64,000 nt of DNA from Caldimonas manganoxidans ATCC BAA-369 (GTDB lineage: Bacteria > Pseudomonadota > Gammaproteobacteria > Burkholderiales > Burkholderiaceae_C): contig NZ_KB905936.1 of the NCBI RefSeq assembly GCF_000381125.1, positions 1 to 64,000 of the forward strand. Direction: 5' to 3'. The notes under the pieces are model-generated. The model was not told the DNA's origin. It saw only the letters and a program-made list of their open reading frames with translations, and searched no databases. Below, one piece after another: positions 38,528-49,481 of this stretch; within the stretch, counting starts at the first letter, position 1; each line of letters opens with the position of its first letter. The position numbers and the translations under genes were made by a program.

Positions 38528-39138
38528 GGCGTAGATGATGCCTGATTTGAGTCATCCACGTCTTGCCAATCCGGGCACCAAAGCCCAGCTTGCCATTGCT
38601 GCCACCACAGCAAACCGATCAGCGTCTTGGCATCGGTGACCGTTCCATCGCGAACCCAGGCCTCGAGCTGCTGCGGCCAGGCCGTGAACACCTCGACGAA
38701 CTCGCCCTCGTCCAAGCTTGCCGGCCCCGGGCTCAGTCCACGCGCAAGCCACACCTCGATCCCCTCGGTGGAATAGGCCATCGCATTGTGCAACACGCCC
38801 GCCCGAGCCCATTGGCGAGCGACATAGCCGGTCTCCTCGCGCAGCTCACGCATGGCGCATCGCAAACCCGGCTCGCCCGCATCGAGCTTTCCAGCAGGGA
38901 ACTCGATCATCACGCGCCCGAGGGGATAGCGGAACTGGCGTTCCAACACCAAGCGGCCATCGTCGAGCACGGGCACCACCATCACGGCCCCAGGATGCAC
39001 GACGTATTCGCGCTTCGCCAGCCGCCCATCGGGCAAGCGCACACGGTCGCTGCGGACCTTCAGAAAGCTGCCTTCGTAAGCGACACGGCCTTCCACGCAG
39101 GTTTCGAGCAAGGAGCGATCGTCTTCATGTCGACTCAT
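38524..39138 (-). CDS. NUDIX hydrolase, ADP-ribose pyrophosphatase-like
   Basis: A 204-residue hydrolase with a complete Nudix box at about residues 83-105 (GKLDAGEPGLRCAMRELREE then TGY). The upstream VVPVLDDGRLVLERQFRYPLGRVMIEFPAG is typical of ADP-ribose pyrophosphatases (NudF-like). It probably clears ADP-ribose or related nucleotide sugars. It lies 12 bp after DUF2818 and overlaps DUF1178 by ATGA. Confidence 0.88.
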   Translation of the reverse strand: MSRHEDDRSLLETCVEGRVAYEGSFLKVRSDRVRLPDGRLAKREYVVHPGAVMVVPVLDDGRLVLERQFRYPLGRVMIEFPAGKLDAGEPGLRCAMRELREETGYVARQWARAGVLHNAMAYSTEGIEVWLARGLSPGPASLDEGEFVEVFTAWPQQLEAWVRDGTVTDAKTLIGLLWWQQWQAGLWCPDWQDVDDSNQASSTP

Positions 39139-39150
39139 GTCCGCCTCGGA

Positions 39151-39453
39151 TCAGCGATGCCGCCGCCGCAAGTAGCGCCACACGAAGCCGGGAAAGGCCA
39201 AGGTCGCGAACAGGCAGACAGCCACGACATAAAACTCCCAGCCCTGCGCATGACGCTGACCCAGGCGGGCCTCCAGCCCCATGCCCAGCGCCAGCACCAA
39301 GCCCAGCAAGACCAGCCATTCCAGCAGCCGCCACGCCAGACGCTTCGGATGCTGCACAGGCCCAACGAAAAAGACCCGCTCACTGAAGAAAGGCAAGTTG
39401 GCCGCAACAGCCGCCGCAATCACGATCACCCAGATCGACGCCGACTGGTCCAT
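39151..39453 (-). CDS. DUF2818 family membrane protein
   Basis: A 100-residue protein with three hydrophobic segments (about 7-29, 43-61 and 72-92) and a basic tail RRRHR. It opens SASIWVIVIAAAVAANLPFF, typical of DUF2818. In Burkholderiales this gene regularly follows nuoN, as here after 18 bp. That suggests a link with complex I, but no role is established. Confidence 0.88.
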   Translation of the reverse strand: MDQSASIWVIVIAAAVAANLPFFSERVFFVGPVQHPKRLAWRLLEWLVLLGLVLALGMGLEARLGQRHAQGWEFYVVAVCLFATLAFPGFVWRYLRRRHR

Positions 39454-39471
39454 GCGCCAACCCGGCCTCGC

Positions 39472-40974
39472 TCAGACCGAGAAGGCGCGCACGATGGCCT
39501 GGGCGCACATCGCCATCAGACCACCGGGCAAGACGCCCAGCACCAAGACCGCCAAGCCGTTGACCGACAGCACCGCACGCGCCTCGGCACTGGCCTGGAT
39601 CGGCGTGCGATCCTCGGCCTCATCGAAATACATGACCTTGACCACACGCAAGTAATAGTAGGCTCCCACCAGCGACAGCAGCACCGCAAACACCGCCAAG
39701 CCGATGTAAAGCTCCACGTTGGTCGACACCAGCGCCTGCAACACCGCCAGCTTGGCGTAGAAACCCACCGTGGGCGGAATGCCCGCCAGCGAGAACATGA
39801 AGATGGCCATCACTGCGGCATACCAAGGGCTGCGCTGATTCAGCCCCTTGAAGTCCTTGATCTCTTCCGCCTCGAACCCTTCACGCGACAGCAGCAGAAT
39901 CAGGCCAAAGGTTCCCAGCGTCGTGAGAACGTACGTGACCACATAGAACATCGCCGAACTGTAGGCATTGGCTGCGGACAAGGTATTGCCATTGACCACG
40001 CCGCTGGTCAGGCCCAGCAGCATGAAGCCCATCTGAGCGATGGTGGAATACGCCAGCATGCGCTTGAGATTGGTCTGCGCAATGGCTGCAAGGTTGCCCA
40101 CCAACAAGGACACCACCGACAGCACGATCAACATCTGCTGCCAGTCCACCGCCAGGGCGATCATTCCGTCGATGAGCAAGCGCACCGTGATCCCGAAAGC
40201 AGCCAGTTTCGGAGCGCCAGCGATCAACAATGTCGCAGCCGTGGGCGCCCCCTGGTAGACATCGGGCACCCACATATGGAACGGCGCCGCACCCAACTTG
40301 AACGCCAAGCCAGCCACCACGAAGACCAGGCCGAAGACCAGCACCTGACGGTTGACCTGTCCGGCAGCGATCGCTTTGAAGACTTCGTCGATGTCCAGCG
40401 ATCCGGTCGACCCATACATCATCGACAAACCGTACAGCAGGAAACCGCTGGCCAACGCGCCCAGCACGAAATACTTCATGGCCGCCTCGGTGGCCACGAG
40501 ATCGTCCCGCCGCAAAGCCACCAAGGCATACAGCGACAGCGACATCAACTCCAGCCCGAGATAGATCACCAGGAAGTTGTTGCCCGAGATCATCACCATG
40601 ATCCCTAGCAGGGCCAGCAAGCTGAGCGTGAAGAACTCCCCGCCGCGCAGCATGTCGCGCTTGGCGCTGTACAGATGACCGTAGATCAGCGTCACGAACA
40701 CCGACAGCGTCGCAAAAAACTTCAGCAAATTGCCCAGCGGGTCATTGACGACCATGCCATGCGCCGCATAGACCGTCTGCCCGTCCAGGTAGTACCCCAA
40801 GAAATAGGCCATTTGCATCGCACCCACCACGGCCAACGTGGCCAACGCAAGGCCATACGTCAGGCGGCGCAGAGGATGCGTCACGAACAGGTCGATCACA
40901 AGGATGGCGCTGGCCAGCACCAGCAAGGTGATTTCGGGGTAGATGGCGATCCAGTTCATCGTGTTCATGGTCAT
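39472..40974 (-). CDS. nuoN: NADH-quinone oxidoreductase subunit N
   Basis: Antiporter-like membrane subunit of complex I, 500 residues and about 14 helices. It has [18 protein letters not shown] (the region of the functional lysines and histidine), [19 protein letters not shown] and the C-terminal [17 protein letters not shown] 40974, 40968 or 40959 (MNWIAIYPE) could start it; the last matches many relatives. It is the final nuo gene in the operon, 7 bp after nuoM. Confidence 0.96.
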   Translation of the reverse strand: MTMNTMNWIAIYPEITLLVLASAILVIDLFVTHPLRRLTYGLALATLAVVGAMQMAYFLGYYLDGQTVYAAHGMVVNDPLGNLLKFFATLSVFVTLIYGHLYSAKRDMLRGGEFFTLSLLALLGIMVMISGNNFLVIYLGLELMSLSLYALVALRRDDLVATEAAMKYFVLGALASGFLLYGLSMMYGSTGSLDIDEVFKAIAAGQVNRQVLVFGLVFVVAGLAFKLGAAPFHMWVPDVYQGAPTAATLLIAGAPKLAAFGITVRLLIDGMIALAVDWQQMLIVLSVVSLLVGNLAAIAQTNLKRMLAYSTIAQMGFMLLGLTSGVVNGNTLSAANAYSSAMFYVVTYVLTTLGTFGLILLLSREGFEAEEIKDFKGLNQRSPWYAAVMAIFMFSLAGIPPTVGFYAKLAVLQALVSTNVELYIGLAVFAVLLSLVGAYYYLRVVKVMYFDEAEDRTPIQASAEARAVLSVNGLAVLVLGVLPGGLMAMCAQAIVRAFSV

Positions 40975-40981
40975 CGCCCCG

Positions 40982-42457
40982 TCAGTTCAGCTTGGACACG
41001 GCCACGTGTTTGAGCAAATCCACCACCGATTGATGCATCACATCGGTGAAGGGCTTGGGATACACGCCCATCCAAAGCACCGCCAGGGCCAGCAGCGCCA
41101 GCATGAAGAACTCGCGCTTGTTCAAGTCTTGCAAGGCACGCACGTTGTCATTCGCGACATCGCCAAAGTACACGCGCTTGACCATCCACAGCGTGTACGC
41201 CGCACCGAAAATCAGCGTGGTGGCCGCCAACAGCCCAATCCAGAAGTTCACCTTCACGGCCCCCAGGATCACCATCCATTCGCCCACGAAGCCAGCCGTC
41301 CCCGGCAGGCCACAGTTGGCCATGGCAAACAGCACGGCAAACGCGGCAAACTTCGGCATGGTGTTGACCACCCCGCCATAGGCAGCGATTTCTCGGGAGT
41401 GCACACGGTCATACAACACACCGATGCACAGGAACATCGCCCCCGAGACGAAACCGTGCGCAATCATCTGCACGATCGCCCCCGAGACGGCCAGCTCATT
41501 GAACAAGAAAAAGCCCAAGGTCACGAAGCCCATGTGGGCAATCGAAGAATAGGCCACGAGCTTCTTCATGTCCTGCTGCACCAAGGCCACCAAGCCGATG
41601 TACAGCACGGCGATCAGCGACAGGCTGATGATGAGCCAATCCAGCTCACGCGCCGCATCAGGCACGATGGGCAAAGAAAAGCGCAGGAAGCCATACGCGC
41701 CGAGCTTGAGCATGATGGCTGCCAGCACCACCGAGCCACCGGTGGGGGCTTCCACGTGGGCATCGGGCAGCCAGGTGTGCACCGGCCACATCGGCACCTT
41801 CACCGCAAAAGCCAAGAAGAAGGCCCCAAACAGCAACATTTGCACGTCCAGCGGCAACGGCAACTGATGCCAGCTCAAGATGTCGAAACTGCCGCCCGAC
41901 TTGTAGTACAGATAGGCCAGCGCCACCAGCATCAACAGCGAGCCCAGCAGCGTATAGAGGAAGAACTTGAACGCGGCATAGACCCGCCGCGGACCGCCCC
42001 AGATGCCGATGATGATGTACATCGGAATCAGCGTGGCCTCGAAAAACACGTAGAACAGCAGTCCGTCCAGGGCCGAAAACACCCCCACCATCAGGCCGGA
42101 GAGGATGAGGAAGGCCCCCATGTACTGGTTCACGCGTTCGGTGATCACCTCCCAGGCCGAGATCACCACCACGACGGTGATGAAAGCCGTCAGCAACACG
42201 AACCAAACGGACAAGCCATCCACGCCCAGGTGGTAATGGACATTGAAGCGCTCGATCCAGGTCACGTGTTCGACGAACTGCATCGCCGAAGTGCTGGTGT
42301 CGAAGCCGGCGATCAGCGGGACGGTGACGAAAAAGCTCAACACAGCCCCGGCCAGAGCGATCCAGCGTACCGCGTTGGCATGCTCATCGCGCCCCAGGGT
42401 CAGCAAGATGACGCCAAAGAGAATGGGCGTCCAAATCGCGAGGCTCAGCAGACTCAT
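40982..42457 (-). CDS. nuoM: NADH-quinone oxidoreductase subunit M
   Basis: Antiporter-like proton-pumping subunit of complex I, 491 residues. Signatures are [31 protein letters not shown] (with the conserved Glu), [20 protein letters not shown] and [19 protein letters not shown]. The length is normal. It follows nuoL by 16 bp. Confidence 0.97.
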   Translation of the reverse strand: MSLLSLAIWTPILFGVILLTLGRDEHANAVRWIALAGAVLSFFVTVPLIAGFDTSTSAMQFVEHVTWIERFNVHYHLGVDGLSVWFVLLTAFITVVVVISAWEVITERVNQYMGAFLILSGLMVGVFSALDGLLFYVFFEATLIPMYIIIGIWGGPRRVYAAFKFFLYTLLGSLLMLVALAYLYYKSGGSFDILSWHQLPLPLDVQMLLFGAFFLAFAVKVPMWPVHTWLPDAHVEAPTGGSVVLAAIMLKLGAYGFLRFSLPIVPDAARELDWLIISLSLIAVLYIGLVALVQQDMKKLVAYSSIAHMGFVTLGFFLFNELAVSGAIVQMIAHGFVSGAMFLCIGVLYDRVHSREIAAYGGVVNTMPKFAAFAVLFAMANCGLPGTAGFVGEWMVILGAVKVNFWIGLLAATTLIFGAAYTLWMVKRVYFGDVANDNVRALQDLNKREFFMLALLALAVLWMGVYPKPFTDVMHQSVVDLLKHVAVSKLN

Positions 42458-42473
42458 GTTCAGACCACCTCGC

Positions 42474-44498
42474 TCAACGAACCAGGAAGGACTGCAGGTG
42501 TGGCCACAACTGCCAGGTGATCAGCGCGATCACGCCGACGATCATCACCAAGGCATAGTGGTAGATGTAGCCCGACTGCACCAGACGCACCACCGAGGCG
42601 GTCCAGCCCACCAGTTTGGCCGAACCATTGACGAACAGGCCGTCGATCAAACCCACATCGCCCCCCTTCCACAAACCGCGGCCCAGCAATCGCGCGCCTG
42701 CGGCGACGACCTTCTCGTTGATCCAATCCATGTAGTACTTGTTCTCCATGATGCGCACCAGCCACCCCAGGCGAGCGCGCAGCGCCGCTGGAATCTCGGG
42801 TTTGACTAGGTAGAAGACATAAGCCGTGACAACCCCCGCCAACGCCAGCCAGAACGGAAGCGTCTGCAACCCGTGCAAAGCCATCGCCGCTGCACCATGA
42901 AACTCCTCGGCCAACACCTTCATCGCGGGATGGGCCTGGGTATCGACGAAGATGGCGTCTTTGAGGAAGTCGCCAAAGAGCATCGGACCAATGGTCATGA
43001 AGCCGATCACCACCGACGGCACGGCCAACAGCAGCAGTGGCGCGGTCACCACCCAGGGCGACTCATGCGGCTCATGATGGCCGTGTGCATCGTCATGGTG
43101 GCCATGGTCATCCGCTGAGGGATGAGGTTTGTCGTGGAAGCGCTCCGGGCCATGAAACACCAGGAAATACATCCGGAACGAATAAAACGCAGTGATGAAC
43201 ACACCGGCCACCACGGCGAAGCTGGCAAAGCCAGCCCCCGGCAAGGTGCTGGCCTGCACGGCCAGGATGATGCTGTCCTTCGAATAAAAACCCGAGAACA
43301 GCGGCGTACCGATCAGCGCCAAGGAGCCCAACAGCGAAGTGATCCAGGTGATGGGCATGTACTTGCGCAGGCCGCCCATGTTGCGGATGTCCTGATCGTG
43401 GTGCATGCCGATGATCACCGACCCAGCGGCCAGGAACAGCAAGGCCTTGAAGAACGCGTGCGTCATCAGGTGGAACACCGCGACCGAATAAGCCGACACG
43501 CCCAGCGCCACGGTCATGTAGCCCAGCTGCGACAACGTGGAATAGGCCACCACGCGTTTGATGTCGTTCTGGATGATGCCCAGCAACCCCATGAACAGCG
43601 CCGTGATGGCCCCAATCACCAGCACGAAGTTCAAGGCCGTGTCCGACAACTCGAACAGCGGCGACATGCGCGCCACCATGAAGATGCCAGCCGTCACCAT
43701 GGTCGCGGCATGAATCAGCGCCGAGATCGGCGTAGGGCCTTCCATCGAGTCCGGCAGCCACACATGCAGCGGAAACTGGGCCGATTTACCCATCGCACCG
43801 ATGAACAAACAGATGCAAATCACCGTGATCAGCATCCACTCGGTGCCCGGGAAGCTCAAACGAGCCAGCTCGCCGGCTTTGCCAAAAGCTTCGGTGTAAT
43901 TGAGCGTGCCGGCAAACGCCGCGATGAGGCCGATCCCGAGAATGAAGCCAAAGTCGCCCACCCGGTTGACCAAGAAGGCCTTCAAGTTGGCGAAGATGGC
44001 CGTCGGTTTCTTGTACCAGAAGCCGATCAACAGATACGACACCAGCCCCACCGCTTCCCAGCCAAAGAACAGCTGAAGGAAGTTGTTGCTCATCACGAGC
44101 ATCAACATTGCGAAGGTGAACAGCGAGATGTACGCAAAGAATCGCTGATAGCCGGGGTCTTCCTCCATGTACCCGATGGTGTAGATATGCACCATCAAGG
44201 ACACGAAGGTCACGACGCACATCATCATGGCCGACAGGCCATCGATGAGAAAGCCCACCTCCATCTTCAGATCGCCCAACACCATCCACTCGTACACGGT
44301 GGCATTGAAGCGCGCCCCGTCCGCCGCCACGGCCTTGAGCACCATGGCCGACAGGATGAACGAGATCAGCACCCCAAGGATGGTGAAGAAGTGAGCACCG
44401 CGACGGCCGACGTAACGACCGAACAAACCCGCGATGATGGCTCCGGCCAACGGCGCCAAAGGCACCGCCACCAGCATGTTCTGTGAGAGTTGCGACAT
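42474..44498 (-). CDS. nuoL: NADH-quinone oxidoreductase subunit L
   Basis: Largest membrane subunit of complex I, 674 residues, with the long lateral helix at the C-terminus. Motifs are FFGWEAVGLVSYLLIGFWY, AQFPLHVWLPDSMEGPTPISALIHAATMV and DIKRVVAYSTLSQLGYM. A histidine-rich cytoplasmic or periplasmic loop (about 470-490, with DDHGHHDDAHGHHEPH) lies before the last helices. It follows nuoK by 21 bp. Confidence 0.97.
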   Translation of the reverse strand: MSQLSQNMLVAVPLAPLAGAIIAGLFGRYVGRRGAHFFTILGVLISFILSAMVLKAVAADGARFNATVYEWMVLGDLKMEVGFLIDGLSAMMMCVVTFVSLMVHIYTIGYMEEDPGYQRFFAYISLFTFAMLMLVMSNNFLQLFFGWEAVGLVSYLLIGFWYKKPTAIFANLKAFLVNRVGDFGFILGIGLIAAFAGTLNYTEAFGKAGELARLSFPGTEWMLITVICICLFIGAMGKSAQFPLHVWLPDSMEGPTPISALIHAATMVTAGIFMVARMSPLFELSDTALNFVLVIGAITALFMGLLGIIQNDIKRVVAYSTLSQLGYMTVALGVSAYSVAVFHLMTHAFFKALLFLAAGSVIIGMHHDQDIRNMGGLRKYMPITWITSLLGSLALIGTPLFSGFYSKDSIILAVQASTLPGAGFASFAVVAGVFITAFYSFRMYFLVFHGPERFHDKPHPSADDHGHHDDAHGHHEPHESPWVVTAPLLLLAVPSVVIGFMTIGPMLFGDFLKDAIFVDTQAHPAMKVLAEEFHGAAAMALHGLQTLPFWLALAGVVTAYVFYLVKPEIPAALRARLGWLVRIMENKYYMDWINEKVVAAGARLLGRGLWKGGDVGLIDGLFVNGSAKLVGWTASVVRLVQSGYIYHYALVMIVGVIALITWQLWPHLQSFLVR

Positions 44499-44519
44499 CT
44501 TGTGGTGTCCTGTGCTGCG

Positions 44520-44828
44520 TCAACCCTTGAGGGCGTCGAGTTCGTCCACGTTGATGGTCGAGCGGTTGCGGAACAACACGACCAGAATGGCCAAACCAAT
44601 GGCCGACTCGGCCGCAGCCACGGTCAGGATGAAGAAGACGAACACCTGGCCGGCCAGGTCGCCCAAATAATGCGAAAAAGCCACGAAGTTCAGGTTGACG
44701 GCCAACAGCATCAGCTCGATGGCCATCAGCAGAACGATCAAATTGCGCCGGTTCATGAAGATGCCGATGACCGACATCGCGAACAGAATGCCCCCGAGCG
44801 TCAGGTAATGTCCCAGCGTGATGCTCAT
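44520..44828 (-). CDS. nuoK: NADH-quinone oxidoreductase subunit K
   Basis: Small three-helix membrane subunit of complex I, 102 residues, with the two buried glutamates in [17 protein letters not shown] and [22 protein letters not shown] 44828 overlaps the nuoJ stop as ATGA. The length is normal. Confidence 0.96.
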   Translation of the reverse strand: MSITLGHYLTLGGILFAMSVIGIFMNRRNLIVLLMAIELMLLAVNLNFVAFSHYLGDLAGQVFVFFILTVAAAESAIGLAILVVLFRNRSTINVDELDALKG

Positions 44829-45481
44829 GCCTTGCCTCCAGTGGTGGGCTGTTCACCGCCTGGGGCGGTTGCCGCAGCCGGCTTGTCGACGACCGGATCG
44901 ATGCGCAGCACGCGCAGGCGCTGTGCTTTGGTCACGCGGATCTGGTCGGCCGGGTTCACATAGCGAGAATCCTTGCGCCGGCGCAGCGTCAGGGCAATCG
45001 CCGCGACGATGGCCACCAGCAAAAGCACGGCGGCCACTTGCAACGGATAGAGATAGTGCGTGTACATCTCGATGCCCAGCAGCTTGGTGTTGCCCATCTG
45101 CAGCTGCTCGGGGCTGAGCTGCGGTGGGCTGGCTGGCGTAAAGCCCGTCATCAGCACCAAAGCCATCTCCAAGGCAATCAACACCCCCACCAGACCCGCA
45201 ATTGGAAAGTGCTTCCAGAAGTTCTGCCGCAAAGCATCGACGTTGACATCGAGCATCATCACGACGAACAGGAACAGCACCATCACCGCACCGACGTAGA
45301 CCAGCACCAAGGCGATGGCGAGGAACTCGGCCTGCAGCAGCATCCACACGCCGGCAGCGTTGAAAAACGCCAGCACGAGGTACAGCGCGGCATGCACCGT
45401 GCTTCGCGCCGTGATGACGCGAAATGACGCGAACAGCAACACTGCTGAGAACACGTAGAAAAGCGCGCTTAGGGTATCCAT
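44825..45481 (-). CDS. nuoJ: NADH-quinone oxidoreductase subunit J
   Basis: Five-helix membrane subunit of complex I, 218 residues. Helix 3 has the expected [18 protein letters not shown]. The C-terminal tail beyond about residue 170 is hydrophilic and rich in Ala and Pro. The gap to nuoI (66 bp) contains two small hairpins. Confidence 0.95.
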   Translation of the reverse strand: MDTLSALFYVFSAVLLFASFRVITARSTVHAALYLVLAFFNAAGVWMLLQAEFLAIALVLVYVGAVMVLFLFVVMMLDVNVDALRQNFWKHFPIAGLVGVLIALEMALVLMTGFTPASPPQLSPEQLQMGNTKLLGIEMYTHYLYPLQVAAVLLLVAIVAAIALTLRRRKDSRYVNPADQIRVTKAQRLRVLRIDPVVDKPAAATAPGGEQPTTGGKA

Positions 45482-45498
45482 ATCTTTGTTCTCGGTTG

Positions 45499-45543
45499 GC
45501 CAGTGGCCCGGCGTGCCTCGGCACTGGCAGGGCCCGAAGGGCC
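45499..45543 (-). other. Paired hairpins between nuoI and nuoJ
   Basis: GCCAGTG (45499-45505) pairs with CACTGGC (45522-45528). GGCCC (45531-45535) pairs with GGGCC (45539-45543) around a GAA loop. They sit in the 66-bp gap between nuoI and nuoJ, the longest gap inside the operon. There is no T-run, so mRNA processing or stability is more likely than termination. Confidence 0.45.
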
Positions 45544-45547
45544 GGAA

Positions 45548-46045
45548 TCACCGGTACTTCGCGTCCGCCTCCTTGTTGGCCGCGATTTCTTTTTCGTAAC
45601 GGTCGCCCACGGCCAACAACATGTCTTTGGTGAAGTAGAGGTCACCGCGCTTTTCGCCGTGATACTCGAAGATGTGCGTCTCGACGATGGAATCGACCGG
45701 GCAGCTCTCTTCACAGAAGCCGCAGAAGATGCACTTGGTCAAATCGATGTCGTAGCGGGTCGTGCGGCGCGAACCGTCCTCACGCACCTCGGACTCGATG
45801 GTGATGGCCATGGCTGGGCACACCGCCTCACACAGCTTGCAAGCGATGCAGCGCTCCTCACCGTTCTCATAGCGGCGCAAGGCATGCAAGCCCCGGAAGC
45901 GGGGTGACAAGGGGGTTTTTTCCTCCGGAAACTGCACGGTGATGTGCGGCGAGAGGAAATGCCGCCCCGTCAGGGCCAGGCCCTTGATCAGCTCCGTGAG
46001 CATGAAGCTGTTGATGAACCCCTTGAGGGAAGCTACAGCAGACAT
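45548..46045 (-). CDS. nuoI: NADH-quinone oxidoreductase subunit I
   Basis: Ferredoxin-like subunit of complex I, 165 residues, carrying two 4Fe-4S clusters (N6a and N6b). The cysteine motifs are [12 protein letters not shown] and [12 protein letters not shown]. The N-terminal helix anchors it to the membrane arm. It follows nuoH by 25 bp. Confidence 0.97.
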   Translation of the reverse strand: MSAVASLKGFINSFMLTELIKGLALTGRHFLSPHITVQFPEEKTPLSPRFRGLHALRRYENGEERCIACKLCEAVCPAMAITIESEVREDGSRRTTRYDIDLTKCIFCGFCEESCPVDSIVETHIFEYHGEKRGDLYFTKDMLLAVGDRYEKEIAANKEADAKYR

Positions 46046-46070
46046 CGTGGGACCTCGTCAGACTTCCGGT

Positions 46071-47135
46071 TCAGTGCCAGATGTTCCAGGGCGATTGGAT
46101 CCACAGACCCACCACCACCAGCCACACCAAGGTCACGGGGATGAACACCTTCCAGCCCAGGCGCATGATCTGGTCGTAGCGGAACCGGGGGAACGTGGCG
46201 CGCACCCACAGGAAAATGGTGACCAGCACGAAGGTCTTCAGCCCCAACCAGATCCAACCCGGGATCCAGTTGAACAGCGCACTGTCCAGTGGCGGCAGCC
46301 AGCCGCCAAAGAACATCAGTGCCGCCAGGGCCGACACCAGGATCATGTTGGCGTACTCGGCCAGGAAGAACATCGCGAAGGACATGCCGGAGTACTCGAT
46401 CATGTGTCCGGCGACGATTTCCGATTCACCTTCGACCACGTCGAAAGGGTGGCGATTGGTCTCTGCCAATCCGGAAATGAAGTAGACGACACAGATGGGC
46501 AGCAGCGGCAGCCAGTTCCACGACAAAAAGTTGAGCCCCAAATCGGCGAAATAGCCCTTGTCCTGGCTGAGCACGATGTCGGTGATGTTCAGGCTGCCGG
46601 CCACCATGAGGACCACGACGAAGGCAAAGCCCATGGCGATCTCGTACGACACCATCTGCGCCGACGCGCGCATGGCGCCCAAGAACGCATACTTCGAATT
46701 GGAAGCCCAACCCGCGATGATGATGCCGTAGACCTCCAGCGATGTGATCGCCATCAAGAACAGCAGGCCGGCGTTGATGTTGGCCAGCGCCACCTCCGGA
46801 CCAAAGGGAATCACCGCCCAAGCCGCCAAGGCGGGCATGATGGTCATCACCGGCGCCAGGTAATACAAACCCTTGTTGGCCGCCGTGGGTGTGATGATCT
46901 CCTTGAAGATCAGCTTGACCGCATCGGCAATGGGCTGCAACAAGCCAGCGGGTCCGACCCGGTTGGGTCCAGGGCGCACCTGGGTCCAGCCGATGGCCTT
47001 GCGCTCCCACAAGGTGAGGTAGGCCACGCAAATCATCAGTGGCACCACCAAGGCCACGATCTTGATCAGGGTCCAGACCACGGGCCACGCACCACCGAGC
47101 TGGGCCTGGCCGTATTGAGAGAGGGTCTCAAGCAT
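46071..47135 (-). CDS. nuoH: NADH-quinone oxidoreductase subunit H
   Basis: Membrane subunit that forms the quinone site with NuoB and NuoD, 354 residues and eight helices. Signatures are [23 protein letters not shown] and [26 protein letters not shown], the conserved acidic loop. It follows nuoG by 15 bp. Confidence 0.97.
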   Translation of the reverse strand: MLETLSQYGQAQLGGAWPVVWTLIKIVALVVPLMICVAYLTLWERKAIGWTQVRPGPNRVGPAGLLQPIADAVKLIFKEIITPTAANKGLYYLAPVMTIMPALAAWAVIPFGPEVALANINAGLLFLMAITSLEVYGIIIAGWASNSKYAFLGAMRASAQMVSYEIAMGFAFVVVLMVAGSLNITDIVLSQDKGYFADLGLNFLSWNWLPLLPICVVYFISGLAETNRHPFDVVEGESEIVAGHMIEYSGMSFAMFFLAEYANMILVSALAALMFFGGWLPPLDSALFNWIPGWIWLGLKTFVLVTIFLWVRATFPRFRYDQIMRLGWKVFIPVTLVWLVVVGLWIQSPWNIWH

Positions 47136-47150
47136 TTGCAGCGTCCTCGA

Positions 47151-49469
47151 TCACGCCTTGCTCAGTTCAACGGCCGCAAACATCGGCCCCAGTTCGGCGG
47201 TGTGGGCATGCCCCGCAGCCACGCGCACGACATTGGCCGCCAAGCTCGCATCACAACGCACCGGCAAGGTGGCCACACCACCACCGACTTGCACACGCAC
47301 GCGATCGCCGTCCTGCAACCCCAAACGCTCCCAGGTGGCAAGTCCGACGCTCACCACCGGGCCTTGCGCATCGCGCGTGCGCTGCAGCGCGGGCGCGCGT
47401 CGCACCAGCATGTCGCTGCTGTAAATGGGTACGTCGGCGATGCGCTCCAGGCCGGCCGAGCCCGCCGTCGGACGCACCGTCACCTGCACCTCGTTGTTCA
47501 GCCGCGCAGACAGCGTCGTCACGTCACCCAAAGCCAGGGCCCGCACTTCTTCGGCGGTCTCGAAGGCAAAACCAGGCAGCTCGAGCATCGTGCCCAGCAC
47601 CCGCAGCACCTTCCACGCCGGGCGAGTCTCGCCCAAGGGCTTGACCACACCATAGAAACTTTGCGCACGACCTTCAGTGTTGACGAAGGTGCCGGCCGTC
47701 TCGGTAAAGGGGGCGATGGGCAACATCACGTCCGCATGCGCCGATGCGGCCGACTTGAACGGGGTGAGCGCCACGACCATGTCGGCGGCTTGCAAAGCCC
47801 GCGTCGCACGCAACGGATCGGCCACATCGAGCGAGGGCTCGACGTGCAGCAGCACGTAAGCCTTGAGCGGCTGCGCGAACATGCCTGCCACATCCAGCCC
47901 GCCCGGCCCAGGCAGGGCCCCTACGAGCTGCGCACCCACGCTATTGGCCGCCTCGCCCAACACGCCGCAGGTCGCACCCGTGTGGGCAGCGATCCAGTGG
48001 GCCAGCGCGAGCAACTCCGAGGCCTGCGGATGCTGCACCGCGGCGTTACCCAATAGCACGGCCTTGCGTTGTCCTGAGAGCAGGGAGCGGCCAATCGCGA
48101 CGGCCTCCTCATCGACTGCGACTTGCACCGGGGCTTCCACGCCCCGCTCGGCCGCGATCGCTGCAGCCACCGACGCCAGGGCCTGCACCCAGGCCGAAGG
48201 CGCTGCCGTCAGGCTGGAGGCCATGGGCATCAGCCAGTCATCGCGCAGCGCATGCAGGCTGTGGATGCGCGCCCCACGCCGCGCCGCCTGACGCAAGCGC
48301 TGCGCCAACAGGGGATGATCTTTGCGCAGGAACGACCCGACGATCAGCGCGGCCTCCAACTGTGACAGCGAGGCGATGGAGCACCCCAACCAACGCGCTT
48401 GGCCGGCAGGCGGCGCCGTGAAGTCGGCATGCCGCAATCGATGGTCGACGTTCTGGCTGCCCAGGCCTCGCATCAACTGCCCCAGCAGGTACAGCTCCTC
48501 GGCGGTGGCATGGGGACTGCCCAAGGCGCCGATGGCTTGCGCACCATGCTGCTGGCGGATCTGCTTGAGACCGTTGGCCACATACTCGAGTGCGGTCTGC
48601 CAATCGACCTCGCGCCATTGGCCGCCTTGCTTGATCATCGGAACTGTCAGGCGGTCTTCGACGTTCAAAGCCTCGTAGGAGAAGCGGTCACGGTCGGCGA
48701 TCCAGCATTCGTTGACCTCCTCGTTTTCGAGGGGCACGACACGCATGACCTTGTTGTTCTTGACCTGCACGATCAGGTTCGCCCCGGTGGAGTCGTGCGG
48801 ACTGACGCTCTTACGGCGCGACAGCTCCCAGGTGCGCGCCTTGTAACGGAAGGGCTTGCTCGTCAGCGCTCCGACCGGGCAGATGTCGATCATGTTGCCC
48901 GACAACTCGGAATCGACCGTCTGTCCCACGAAAGTGGTGATCTCGGAATGCTCGCCGCGATGCAGCATGCCCAGCTCCATGACGCCGGCGATCTCTTGAC
49001 CGAAGCGCACGCAGCGGGTGCAGTGAATGCAGCGGCTCATTTCCTCCATCGAGATCAGCGGGCCGACCTCCTTGTGGAAGACCACACGCTTTTCCTCCTG
49101 GTAGCGGGAGGACGAGCCGCCGTAGCCCACGGCCAGGTCTTGAAGCTGGCATTCGCCGCCCTGATCGCAAATCGGGCAGTCCAGCGGATGGTTGATGAGC
49201 AAGAACTCCATCACCGCCTGCTGGGCCTTGATCGCCTTGTCGCTCTTGGTACGCACGACCATGCCCTGCGTCACCGGCGTGGCACAGGCGGGCATGGGCT
49301 TGGGCGCCTTCTCGACATCGACCAGGCACATGCGGCAGTTGGCCGCGATCGACAACTTCTTGTGGTAGCAGAAGTGCGGGATGTAGGTACCGGCCTTCTC
49401 GGCCGCATGCATCACCATGCTGCCTTCGGGCACCTCGACCTTGCGGCCGTCCAGTTCGATTTCAACCAT
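47151..49469 (-). CDS. nuoG: NADH-quinone oxidoreductase subunit G
   Basis: Peripheral iron-sulfur subunit of complex I, 772 residues. N-terminal cluster motifs are CYHKKLSIAANCRMCLVDV, CPICDQGGECQLQDLA and CIHCTRCVRFGQEIAG. The C-terminal half is a molybdopterin-oxidoreductase-like domain without cofactor (EVNECWIADRDRFSYE). ATG 49469 is preferred over an upstream TTG because it starts MVEIELDGRKVEV and has GAGG 10 nt upstream. Confidence 0.96.
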   Translation of the reverse strand: MVEIELDGRKVEVPEGSMVMHAAEKAGTYIPHFCYHKKLSIAANCRMCLVDVEKAPKPMPACATPVTQGMVVRTKSDKAIKAQQAVMEFLLINHPLDCPICDQGGECQLQDLAVGYGGSSSRYQEEKRVVFHKEVGPLISMEEMSRCIHCTRCVRFGQEIAGVMELGMLHRGEHSEITTFVGQTVDSELSGNMIDICPVGALTSKPFRYKARTWELSRRKSVSPHDSTGANLIVQVKNNKVMRVVPLENEEVNECWIADRDRFSYEALNVEDRLTVPMIKQGGQWREVDWQTALEYVANGLKQIRQQHGAQAIGALGSPHATAEELYLLGQLMRGLGSQNVDHRLRHADFTAPPAGQARWLGCSIASLSQLEAALIVGSFLRKDHPLLAQRLRQAARRGARIHSLHALRDDWLMPMASSLTAAPSAWVQALASVAAAIAAERGVEAPVQVAVDEEAVAIGRSLLSGQRKAVLLGNAAVQHPQASELLALAHWIAAHTGATCGVLGEAANSVGAQLVGALPGPGGLDVAGMFAQPLKAYVLLHVEPSLDVADPLRATRALQAADMVVALTPFKSAASAHADVMLPIAPFTETAGTFVNTEGRAQSFYGVVKPLGETRPAWKVLRVLGTMLELPGFAFETAEEVRALALGDVTTLSARLNNEVQVTVRPTAGSAGLERIADVPIYSSDMLVRRAPALQRTRDAQGPVVSVGLATWERLGLQDGDRVRVQVGGGVATLPVRCDASLAANVVRVAAGHAHTAELGPMFAAVELSKA

Positions 49470-49481
49470 ATGCTGCAAGCC